NCBI GenBank assembly: GCA_009936825.1
Contig: JAACDV010000024.1
Location: 1 to 23,098 of the forward strand
Origin: Bacteroidota bacterium
Lineage (GTDB): Bacteria; Pseudomonadota; Alphaproteobacteria; Puniceispirillales; Puniceispirillaceae
Length of the DNA: 23,098 nt
Direction of reading: 5' to 3'
In this document: one piece after another, positions 15,501 to 22,100 of the stretch
How positions within the stretch are numbered: the stretch's first letter is position 1
How the letters are laid out: the number at the start of each line of letters is the position of its first letter
Made by a program: the position numbers and the translations under genes
The notes under the pieces: model-generated
What the model was told of the DNA's origin: nothing
What the model saw: the letters and a program-made list of their open reading frames with translations, nothing else
Database searches by the model: none

Positions 15501-15561
15501 GATCCTGGCAAAGCTAGACAAAATCCTGTTTGAAGCGCAATTATTAAATCAGTCGAAATAA
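12508..15561 (+). CDS. Three-domain fusion: APH-type kinase, M23 peptidase, class III aminotransferase/phospho-lyase
   Basis: A 1017-residue protein. Residues about 10-360 form an aminoglycoside-phosphotransferase-like kinase with catalytic HGDGNDYNIL (201-210) and DFGD (225-228). Residues about 400-560 form an M23 (LytM) domain with zinc-type ligands in HLGVD (His436, Asp440) and QPHLHF (His527, His529), plus LYGHVD. Residues about 590-1017 are a class III PLP enzyme with GSEAN, ADEVQTGLGRLG and the Schiff-base lysine at about 853 in GKPVGNGHPIG. That last motif resembles the ethanolamine-phosphate and phosphohydroxylysine phospho-lyases (AGXT2L). The kinase and lyase would logically act in series: phosphorylate an amino alcohol, then eliminate phosphate and ammonia to give an aldehyde (inference). 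No signal peptide is visible, so the M23 domain appears cytoplasmic, which is unusual. ATG 12508 follows GAGAG; a 57-residue upstream extension (to 12337) has no domain-like sequence and runs through the divergent promoter region. Confidence 0.88.
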   Translation: MWSDKTSAFWQGQIKAQYGIKAALRPLDGEFDLNIGVWVDDNFTAVLKIMRPDCPVGLVEMQIKALEQIAKAQPELPVPRVLPRLDGALMASIADDAQVSRLLWMVSAMPGMTLGAMRPHSLALITQIGTALGSIAKALKKFDHPQLSRDFKWHPLHPHWAFDAVDSLENDKLKSVISTYFHIFTDKCEPVLSRLSPTAIHGDGNDYNILVTPSQDGPQLTGIIDFGDMTLAPAVCDLATAAAYLVLSQERPIACLTALVNGYCSAMPLSPDEAELVFPLLMTRLSVSLVNSAAMQRQRPDDPYVTISEAPAIAFVETASHWNIGEIAMRMRLAAGHEITDAAPRIRSWIAANRTGFDHVMGVNLTDAPICSCAVGDTILPENPTSLRQDEAMRLVPQAIGSDDIFVGHYLEPRLVYTEDAFLTAANAVDGRRTMHLGVDLFAPAGRRVFAPLPGVVVAAVNRADYLDYGGVVILAHSTDAHDPFYTLYGHVDPASIANLTEGDVLAPGQAFAVLGDSSVNGGWQPHLHFQLAMRLPDIDAVPAHDWPGVADPDDLTLHAALYPNPADLLGIPPEKLLYSIQAAQDLHTARTERFGANLKLSYRHPLQLLRGWKNYLYDEYGRTHLDAYNNVPHVGHAHPRLNAIIENQIRLINTNTRYLHPAQMAFADALRWRLPEHLTHCYFLTSGSEANELALRLARAYTGARGMIVQDHGYHGHTTGTIDISPYKFNGPGGTGKPDWVEITKIADPYRGSFGYDDPEAGEKYAADIDRAIAQLQARGQGLSGFIAESFPSVGGQIEPPSGYLAGVYARIRAAGGLCIADEVQTGLGRLGDAYWGFETQQASPDMVVLGKPVGNGHPIGVVITTAKIAAAFANGMEFFSTFGGTTLACRIGAEVLQIVDDEGLQDNALAMGTKLLDGFRDLAHRYPVIGDVRGRGLFLGIELVHDKETQQPASDLAAYVSNRLRENRILIGTDGPFDNVLKIRPPLTISADDCDLILAKLDKILFEAQLLNQSK

Positions 15562-15609
15562 TATATTAGCGCCATAAATTTATCTGGTAATGGCTAGGTT
15601 TTGCGATTT

Positions 15610-15651
15610 CTAACCCAAGTTCATCTCATTCTAACCCAAGTTCATCTCATT
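15610..15651. repeat. 21-base tandem duplication upstream of the asparaginase gene
   Basis: CTAACCCAAGTTCATCTCATT is present twice without spacer, ending 15 bases before the asparaginase ATG at 15667. It occupies much of the 105-base gap after the fusion gene. No promoter hexamers stand out, and only a weak five-base hairpin (GCCAT/ATGGC) lies upstream. Confidence 0.9.
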
Positions 15652-15666
15652 CTATAAGGATCTGGT

Positions 15667-16716
15667 ATGCCCGAACCGCGTCTGTCACTGCCGTTGATTT
15701 CCGCCGAACCTCTTTGTGTTTCTGTCACTAGGGGCACTGGTGAGGAAAGTTGTCATAATGTTGATGTGGCGGTTTGTGATGCCGATGGCGGGGTGCTGAT
15801 CGGATTGGGGGATATTGAGCGCGGTGTCTTTCCCCGTTCGGCGATGAAGCCGCTTCAGGCCTTGGCGCTTGCTGAAAAATGGACCGAACTTGATCAACAG
15901 CAACGCCTCAGCCCCGCTGAATTTTCCCTGATCTGCGCCAGCCATAATGCCCAGAGTGAGCATGTTGAGGCGGTGCGCCATCTTCTCGGCAAATTTGGTT
16001 TGTCGCCTGATCTTCTGGCGTGCGGTGCGCATTGGTCGGGTGATCAGACAGTGATGATAGAACAGGTGCGCTCCTTCAAAACGCCGGAACGCATTCATAA
16101 TAATTGCAGTGGCAAACATTCTGGAATGCTGATTCTGGCCAGTTTGATGGGCGTTGATCCTGAAGGCTATGCTGATTTGGCGCACCCTGTTCAGCAGCGC
16201 ATTCTGGGGGCAGTTGAATTTATGGTTGGGGTTGATTTGACGCAGTTTCCGCACGGCGTTGATGGGTGCGGGGCTCCGGCTTTAAGTGGGCCGCTGGGTA
16301 ATTGGGCGCGGGGATTTGCGATGTTCGCTGGCGGCGGCGCGCTGTCTGATACGCGTGCTGCTGCCTGTGCGCGGCTTCGTGACGGCGTCGCAGCCGCCCC
16401 GCTGATGATTGGAGGTGACCGGCGCATGTGCACCGCGCTAGCCGAAGGGTTTGGCGTAAAAATCACGGCAAAGGTCGGTGCGGAAGGTGTATATGCCGCC
16501 GCATTTCATGAATTTGGTTTGGGCGCTATGGTAAAGGCGCGTGATGGCAACAGCCGCGCCGCCGATGCGGCGATAGGCGCGGTCATTCATGCGCTGGGGT
16601 ATGATCTACCACCGGTTGTGCGCCCCCACGCACTGCCGGAATTACACAATTGGGAAGGCGATCATATTGGCGAGGTCCGCGTTACCGGTGCGCTGGAAAT
16701 TGCCAGCAATTGCTAG
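15667..16716 (+). CDS. Asparaginase, Rhizobium-type (thermolabile, Asparaginase_II family)
   Basis: A 349-residue enzyme expected to hydrolyse L-asparagine to aspartate and ammonia in the cytoplasm. It belongs to the Rhizobium etli AnsA/ReAV type, unrelated to the E. coli enzymes. Characteristic motifs are FPRSAMKPLQ (Ser58, Lys61, a serine-lysine pair), CASHN (Ser92), NNCSGKHSGM (Cys147, Lys150), GVDGCGAPA (Cys201) and KVGAEGVY (Lys269). In the family the two cysteines and the nearby lysine form a metal site, and the Ser/Lys pairs are catalytic; the correspondences are by eye. AAGGA lies six bases before the ATG. It follows the fusion gene on the same strand after 105 bases, so shared transcription is possible. 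Its TAG stop is copied ten bases later by a short duplication. Confidence 0.9.
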   Translation: MPEPRLSLPLISAEPLCVSVTRGTGEESCHNVDVAVCDADGGVLIGLGDIERGVFPRSAMKPLQALALAEKWTELDQQQRLSPAEFSLICASHNAQSEHVEAVRHLLGKFGLSPDLLACGAHWSGDQTVMIEQVRSFKTPERIHNNCSGKHSGMLILASLMGVDPEGYADLAHPVQQRILGAVEFMVGVDLTQFPHGVDGCGAPALSGPLGNWARGFAMFAGGGALSDTRAAACARLRDGVAAAPLMIGGDRRMCTALAEGFGVKITAKVGAEGVYAAAFHEFGLGAMVKARDGNSRAADAAIGAVIHALGYDLPPVVRPHALPELHNWEGDHIGEVRVTGALEIASNC

Positions 16717-16727
16717 AAATTGCTAGA
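16708..16727. repeat. 10-base duplication copying the asparaginase stop codon
   Basis: AATTGCTAGA occurs at 16708-16717 and 16718-16727. The first copy holds the TAG stop (16714-16716) and the second repeats it downstream. Confidence 0.85.
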
Positions 16728-16732
16728 TTTAT

Positions 16733-16776
16733 GCCCTGATGGCGCCCTGATGGCGCCCTGATGACGCCCTGATAAC
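16733..16776. repeat. 11-base tandem repeat, four copies
   Basis: Units at 16733, 16744, 16755 and 16766 follow GCCCTGATGGC, the first two identical and the next two with one and two changes. It lies right after the asparaginase gene. From 16777 to the riboswitch no gene is seen; a perfect TTGACA hexamer at 16881-16886 may be the -35 of the cobalt operon but lacks a convincing -10. Confidence 0.9.
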
Positions 16777-16920
16777 ATCCACGTGAAAGATTTACCAATT
16801 CCCGGCAGGCTATATTCTGGACTTATTTTGGCTTGGACAGGCGGGGGCGGCGTTGCTGGACCATTCGGGGACGTAATTGGTTGACACATCCCCCCAGAAT
16901 CAGACCAAGATGATGCAGCT

Positions 16921-17108
16921 TTTAAGGTGGCTGTGGAGCAAAGCTCCATGCCTTAATGAGGGAATATGGTTCGGGTGAAAAATGACTGCCCAAAGCCATA
17001 GCCGTCCCCGCGACTGTATGTTGGTCGTCCGTCTTGATACCACTGAAACCAAGCAGGTTTTGGGAAGGTTGATTGGGCAATGACCACGAGCCAGGAGACC
17101 TGCCTTTA
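16921..17108 (+). promoter_or_regulatory. Cobalamin (B12) riboswitch aptamer
   Basis: Conserved blocks appear in the right order: a short hairpin TGGAGC-AAA-GCTCCA after AAGGTGGC, GAGGGAAT near 16950, GGGTGAAAAATGACTGCCC, CCCCGCGACTGTA (17006-17018), the CCACTG box (17040-17045), GGGAAGG (17062-17068) and the B12 box GAGCCAGGAGACCTGCC (17088-17104). AAGG at 16924 can close with CCTT at 17103-17106. Adenosylcobalamin binding normally shuts down B12 synthesis or cobalt-uptake genes, which matches the downstream HupE-type permease, CobW and CobN. About 120 bases separate the aptamer from the HupE start, room for an expression platform. Boundaries are approximate. Confidence 0.95.
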
Positions 17109-17123
17109 CTAGCCAATTGCAAC

Positions 17124-17181
17124 GGTCGGGGTGTGCCGTGTAGCGAGCCTTAAATGCGCCGCCTTTAGGACCGCCCCGACC
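17124..17181 (+). promoter_or_regulatory. Long hairpin, likely riboswitch expression platform
   Basis: GGTCGGGG (17124-17131) pairs perfectly with CCCCGACC (17174-17181). Inside, CCTTAAA can pair with TTTAGG (bulged T) to extend the structure. It is followed by AAAATCTG instead of a T run, so it does not look like an intrinsic terminator. It may control access to the start region, where a run of seven G precedes TCCCAATG. How the aptamer state changes it is not evident from sequence alone. Confidence 0.5.
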
Positions 17182-17229
17182 AAAATCTGAGCCATTCTGG
17201 TTCATCACAAGTATTATGGGGGGGTCCCA

Positions 17230-17862
17230 ATGACTAAACTTATTTCTCTAGCAGTCGTCCTGATTTTATCTTCGGCAAGCGCCGCGCTTGCTCATCATCC
17301 GCTTGGTGGAATGACGCCGCAGACGATAGCTGAAGGGTTGCTGTCAGGAATTGGGCATCCGGTGATAGGCTTTGATCATCTGGCATTTGTAATCGGCGTT
17401 GGCTTGCTGGCGGCATTCCATAAAAACCGCCTTCTGCTGCCAGCAATGTTTGTTTTTGGCACGATAGCTGGCACATTGCTGACGGTATCGATGGTGGTTT
17501 TGCCATTGGCGGAAATCGTGATTACGCTATCGGTTGTTGGTGTGGGTGCATTTGTCATGCGCGGCAAGGTATCTGATCTTCGCTGGTCTGGCGGTCTGGC
17601 GCTAGCTGCCGGTCTTTTCCATGGCGGGGCATATGGCGCTGCTGTTGTTGGCGGCGAGGCAAAGCCGATCATAGCGTATCTGGTAGGCTTTGCCGGAATT
17701 CAACTGGCCATTGCTTTTGGCGTAGCGATGATTACCAACCACATCTGGAAGGCGGTTGATGCAGGCGCGCTGCACCCGCGTCTTGCCGGTGCTATAATCG
17801 CGGGTGTTGGCGTTACCTATCTGGTGGAAAATGTCGAAGGCCTGATTTTCGCCGGCGTATAA
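17230..17862 (+). CDS. hupE: HupE/UreJ-type metal permease (probable cobalt uptake)
   Basis: A 210-residue integral membrane protein. A signal-like leader ends at about residue 21 (ALA before HHPLGG), followed by the family motif HPVIGFDH at 43-50 and a second conserved segment FHGGAYGAAVVGG at about 130-142. Five to six hydrophobic segments fill the rest. HupE/UreJ proteins transport nickel or cobalt; those placed behind a B12 riboswitch are predicted cobalt transporters, and this one directly follows such a riboswitch and precedes cobW and cobN. The ATG at 17230 has only a G run five bases upstream, which is an unusual binding site. The stop codon lies within a sequence copied about 39 bases downstream. 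A hairpin follows before cobW. Confidence 0.88.
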   Translation: MTKLISLAVVLILSSASAALAHHPLGGMTPQTIAEGLLSGIGHPVIGFDHLAFVIGVGLLAAFHKNRLLLPAMFVFGTIAGTLLTVSMVVLPLAEIVITLSVVGVGAFVMRGKVSDLRWSGGLALAAGLFHGGAYGAAVVGGEAKPIIAYLVGFAGIQLAIAFGVAMITNHIWKAVDAGALHPRLAGAIIAGVGVTYLVENVEGLIFAGV

Positions 17863-17906
17863 TTCCGGCCTAAAGTTTTGGCGCATAATTTTGGCGTATA
17901 ATTCCG
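17854..17906. repeat. Duplicated hupE 3' end plus a 13-base tandem pair
   Basis: GGCGTATAATTCCG occurs at 17854-17867 (containing the hupE TAA stop) and again at 17893-17906. Between them, TTTTGGCGCATAA (17876-17888) is directly followed by TTTTGGCGTATAA (17889-17901). This is one more case of a stop-codon region being copied. Confidence 0.85.
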
Positions 17907-17914
17907 TATGGCAG

Positions 17915-17942
17915 GGGGGCAGGGCCTGATGGCGCTGCCCTT
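17915..17942 (+). terminator. Strong GC hairpin between hupE and cobW, possible terminator or attenuator
   Basis: GGGCAG (17917-17922) pairs with CTGCCC (17935-17940), and after a G-G mismatch GCC pairs with GGC around a TGAT loop. The bases after it are TTATAGTCATTT, only weakly U-rich. It could partly terminate hupE transcription, protect its mRNA, or be incidental. cobW starts 51 bases later and might then need its own promoter. Confidence 0.35.
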
Positions 17943-17992
17943 ATAGTCATTTATCAGAAACTTATCTTAAAAAACTGAAAAGGCATATAAAA

Positions 17993-19090
17993 ATGGCAAC
18001 TCCGCGTATTCCTGCCACTGTCATTACCGGGTTTCTGGGTTCGGGCAAAACAACGCTGATCCGCAATATCATCATGCAAGCCAAAGGCAAGCGACTGGCG
18101 TTGATTATCAATGAATTCGGCGATATCGGGATGGATGGCGCGATGCTTGCGGATTGCGATGCAGATAGCTGCCGGGTGGATGATATCATCGAACTGGCGA
18201 ACGGGTGCATCTGCTGCACCGTTGCCGATGATTTCCTGCCAAGCATCCAGCAGATTCTGGCGCAGGAACCGCGCCCCGATCATATCATTATTGAAACGTC
18301 TGGTTTGGCATTGCCGCAACCGCTGGTTCAGGCGTTCAACTGGCCGGATATCAAGGCGCAGATCATGCTGGATGGTGTGGTTACGCTGGTTGACGGACCG
18401 GCGCTGGCGGGGGGCGGGATTGCGCATGATCTGGATGCGTTGGAGGCCCAGCGCGCCGCTGATGAAGAATTGGATCATGACAGCCCTATTGACGAGCTAT
18501 TCGCCGATCAGATTGGCGCGGCAAACCTTATCCTGCTCTCGAAGGCCGATTTGGTGGATGAGGGCGGTATGGCGCGCGCGCGCGGCATGCTTGAGGGCAA
18601 GCTTGACGCACCGACACCGATCATCGCGATTTCTGGCGGCGTTGCACCGATAGACGCCATTTTGGGACTGGATATGGAAGAACGGGCGCATTCGCGCTCG
18701 CACCATTCGCATCATCATGAAGACGGGCATCACCAAGACGGGCATGAACATGAACATGAGCATGAGCATGGGCATGAGCATGGGCATGATGAATTTGCTT
18801 CCTATGTGATTGCGCTTGGTGAGATTGGGGACACCGAGGCTTTTCAGGCAGAAATTGCGGCGATTGCCGGTAAATTCGGAATTTTGCGGGCTAAGGGCCG
18901 CCTTGTTGTGACGGGAAAAGCATTGCCCTATGTGGTGCAGGCGGTTGGCAGCCGCGTCGATGGGTATTTTGCCAGAATGGCGATGCAGGGCGGCGGCCAG
19001 ATTGTGGTAATCGGGCTTGCTGGTTTGGATGCGGCTGCTATTGCAAATCAGCTTAGTGGAGCGTTGATTGACGCGCCGCAAGCGGCCTGA
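17993..19090 (+). CDS. cobW: CobW-type metallochaperone GTPase
   Basis: A 365-residue G3E-family GTPase. Walker A GFLGSGKTT is at residues 13-21, the metal-binding CICC (CxCC) motif at 72-75, NEFGDIG at 40-46, ETSG at 101-104, and a SKAD base-recognition motif at 183-186. A His/Glu/Gly-rich linker at about 233-265 (some 17 histidines) precedes the C-terminal CobW_C domain ending in IVVIGLAGLD. CobW is thought to deliver cobalt to the CobN-containing chelatase in aerobic B12 synthesis, and the His-rich stretch is suited to metal buffering. AAGG lies about nine bases before the ATG. The gap to cobN is 48 bases and contains a 14-base duplication. The gene lies behind the riboswitch together with hupE and is probably under its control. 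Confidence 0.93.
   Translation: MATPRIPATVITGFLGSGKTTLIRNIIMQAKGKRLALIINEFGDIGMDGAMLADCDADSCRVDDIIELANGCICCTVADDFLPSIQQILAQEPRPDHIIIETSGLALPQPLVQAFNWPDIKAQIMLDGVVTLVDGPALAGGGIAHDLDALEAQRAADEELDHDSPIDELFADQIGAANLILLSKADLVDEGGMARARGMLEGKLDAPTPIIAISGGVAPIDAILGLDMEERAHSRSHHSHHHEDGHHQDGHEHEHEHEHGHEHGHDEFASYVIALGEIGDTEAFQAEIAAIAGKFGILRAKGRLVVTGKALPYVVQAVGSRVDGYFARMAMQGGGQIVVIGLAGLDAAAIANQLSGALIDAPQAA
18689..18787 (+). repeat. In-frame His-rich microsatellite within cobW
   Basis: Repeats of 6 and 12 bases (GAGCAT, GAGCATGGGCAT, with GAACAT and GACGGGCATCA variants) encode alternating His with Glu, Gly or Asp. The length of this tract is likely to vary between strains. Confidence 0.85.
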
Positions 19091-19099
19091 AGATCCCAT

Positions 19100-19127
19100 C
19101 AAATGATCTTAAACAAATGATCTGGGA
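19100..19127. repeat. 14-base imperfect duplication between cobW and cobN
   Basis: CAAATGATCTTAAA is followed by CAAATGATCTGGGA. Flanking ATCCCA (19093) and TGGGAT (19123) can pair to enclose it. No Shine-Dalgarno stands out before the cobN ATG at 19139. Confidence 0.7.
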
Positions 19128-19138
19128 TTGGCGCCGCG

Positions 19139-22100
19139 ATGCATCTTCTTAAAATTGATGAAAGTGGCGCGCTCTATGATTCTGATGAAGCTGTTGATCT
19201 GGGTCAACCGCCCGGTGATATCGTTCTTCTCACCTCTGCGGATACCGAGGTCAGCTTGCTCTCTGCGGCCAGCGAACGTCTGCGCCTCGATTGCGCGAAA
19301 CATCTCGAGATTAGGGTTGCCAATTATCTTAGTCTCACGCATCCGTTTTCTGTCGATCAATATATTGAAAAGACCATTTCCGGAGCAAAACTAGTCGTCG
19401 TGCGTCTTCTTGGCGGGTCTGCTTACTGGCAATATGGCACCCAGCAACTTGCCGAGCTTGCCGCTTCGCTCAAGGCCGGCGAGATTTCTGGTCAGACCAT
19501 ATCGGGCAAAATTCCGGTGATGTTTCTGTCAGGGGACGGCAAGCCCGATCCCGAGCTTGATTATCTTTCCAGTTTTGGTGCCGCAGATAATCACCGTCTT
19601 GCCGCCTATCTGGATGCTGGCGGTCTTGACAATGCTTACAGCTTTTTGCTGGCGCTGCGGGATTTGCTTGATGGTGGTGATCTTGCCCCGCCGCCCAGCC
19701 CGTTGCTTCGCGCCGGTATTTACTGGCCGCAGGACAGCAGCCACGCCGCATTGAACCCCAAAAATATTCCCGATCTTCGCGCGCTGGCGGATGAATGGCA
19801 GGACGGCGCGCCGATTGCGGCCATTGTGTTTTATCGTGCCTTGCTGCAGGCGGGTGATTTGGCCCCGATTGATGCCTTGATCACGGCTTGCCGCGATGCC
19901 GGGATGAACCCGCTGCCGTTGTTTACGGCGGGGTTAAAAGACCCGGATTCAGCGGCGATTATCAGCTCGCTGCTGACCGATGCCGGGGCTGATGTGATTT
20001 TGAACCTGACCAGCTTTGCGGTTTCCGATCCTGCTGGCGCCAATGGTGACGGCGATGATACGATGCCCGGGTTGAAATCAGCAGGGCCGTTTGGCGCGGT
20101 TGATGCCCCGGTTTTCCAGCTGGTTCTATCTGCCAGCCTTAGTGCTGACTGGCAGGGTTCTAGCGCGGGGTTAACGGCGCGTGATCTTGCGATGAATGTT
20201 GCGCTTCCTGAACTTGACGGGCGCATTTTAACGCGCGTAATCGGCTTTAAGCGGCCCTTGACGCGCCATGCGCTGACCCATGCGATGACCACTGGTTATG
20301 AGGCTTTGCCGGACCGTGCCGCCTTTACAGCTAGACTGGCGGCAGGCTGGGCGCAACTTCGGCGTATTCCGGCAGCGGAAAAACGCACGGCGCTGATCAT
20401 GGCGAATTATCCGAACCGCGATGGCCGTCTGGCAAATGGTGTGGGGCTGGATACGCCGCAAAGCGTGTTTGCCGCGATGCAATCTCTTACAGCGGCGGGG
20501 TACAGACTTGAAAATCTGCCAGCAGACAGCGCCGAGCTGATTGCCCGTTTACGCGCTGGCCCCACCAATGCCGGATGGCAGGGGCGTGAATGTGATGCGA
20601 TGTTAAACATCGACGATTATCAGGTGGAATTTGATAAATTGCCGCCAGAAACCCGCGATCTGATCTCGGCGCGTTGGGGTCTGGCTGAGCATGACCCGAT
20701 GTGCGATGGTAAAAACCTGCATCTGCCACTGCGCCGTTTTGGCAATGTCATTGTCGCGGTGCAACCCGCGCGCGGCTATAATATTGATCCGAAATCCACA
20801 TATCACTCGCCTGATTTGGTGCCGCCACATAATTATTTTGCGCTGTATTTCTGGTTACGCTCGCATTTTGGCGCGCATGCTGTGGTGCATTTTGGCAAGC
20901 ATGGCAATCTGGAATGGCTTCCCGGAAAGGCGTTGGCGCTCAGCCCGTCGTGCTTTCCAGAAGCGGTACTGGGGCCAATGCCGCATCTCTACCCCTTTAT
21001 TGTCAATGATCCGGGTGAGGGCGCGCAGGCCAAACGCCGGACCTCGGCAGTGATCCTAGATCACCTAACGCCGCCAATGACCCAAGCCGATAGCCATGGC
21101 GTAATGGCCGAGCTGGAAGCCCAGATGGATGAATATTTTGAAGCTGCCGGAATGGATAGAGCGCGTTCTGCGGCGCTGCTAAACGATATTCTGGAGACGG
21201 CTGAACGCGCCGGAATTACCAAAGATTGCGGCATTAATGACGATGATGATCCAGCAGAAAAATTGCTAAAGTTGGATAATTTCCTATGTGATATCAAGGA
21301 ATTGCAAATTCGTGACGGGTTGCATGTTTTTGGTCATAGCCCCGCACCGAACCTTGCCAATGGTTTGCTGGCACAGATGCTGCGATCCCCGCGTGGGGAC
21401 GGTAGCGGGGCCAACGCATCATTGCTGCGCGCGCTGGCAGCTGATCTGGGCCTTGATGGCGGCCCCCCTGACGCGAATGGTTTTGATCCGCTGACCGCCG
21501 AGCGTGCCTTGCCATGGGAAGGGCCGCGCCCGCCCGTACTTGTTAATATCTGCGATACGCGCTGGCGCAGCACCGGTGATACGGTCGAACGTCTTGATCG
21601 TCTGGCTGAGGCGCTGGTTGGCGGTCCAGGCCCATCTGCAAAAGTTTCCGGGGACGTTGCTGGCGAAGTGCCCGAACCGCCCGGACTATTATCCGCCGCC
21701 ATTATCAATCATGCGCTGCCGATGATCCGAGCGCGCCTTGATGCTTGTGGGCCGCGTGAGAGTGAGGCGCTGCTTCGTGGACTTGAGGGAAAATTCATCC
21801 CGGCCGGGGCTTCGGGGGCGCCAACGCGGGGCCGGCCCGAGGTCTTGCCGACAGGACGTAATTTCTTTTCGATTGATTCGCGCGCGCTGCCCACTCCGGT
21901 GGCATGGCGGTTGGGCTGGGCGTCGGCTGAGGCGCTCATAGACCGGCATCTGATGGAACAGGGTAACTGGCCGCGCGCCGTGGTGTTGTCGGTCTGGGGC
22001 ACGTCGAACATGCGCACCGGCGGGGATGATCTGGCGCAGGCGCTGGCTTTGATGGGGGTTCGTCCAGCATGGGACGCCAGTTCGAGGCGGGTGACAGGGT

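Noticed and set aside
15575..15604. Terminator after the three-domain fusion gene
   Set aside because: Only a five-base stem (GCCAT/ATGGC) with a long loop and a weak T stretch is visible; too weak to annotate.
17124..17181. Intrinsic terminator in the riboswitch leader
   Set aside because: The stem is good but is followed by AAAATCTG and has no U tract on either strand, so it is listed only as a candidate expression-platform hairpin.
16900..17208. 102-codon minus-strand frame across the B12 leader
   Set aside because: The sequence is explained by a clear cobalamin riboswitch on the plus strand, and the predicted peptide has no recognisable features.
18497..19102. 201-codon minus-strand frame with Met-rich stretch opposite cobW
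   Set aside because: The Met-rich segment is the mirror of the cobW histidine codons (CAT read as ATG); it is a shadow frame.
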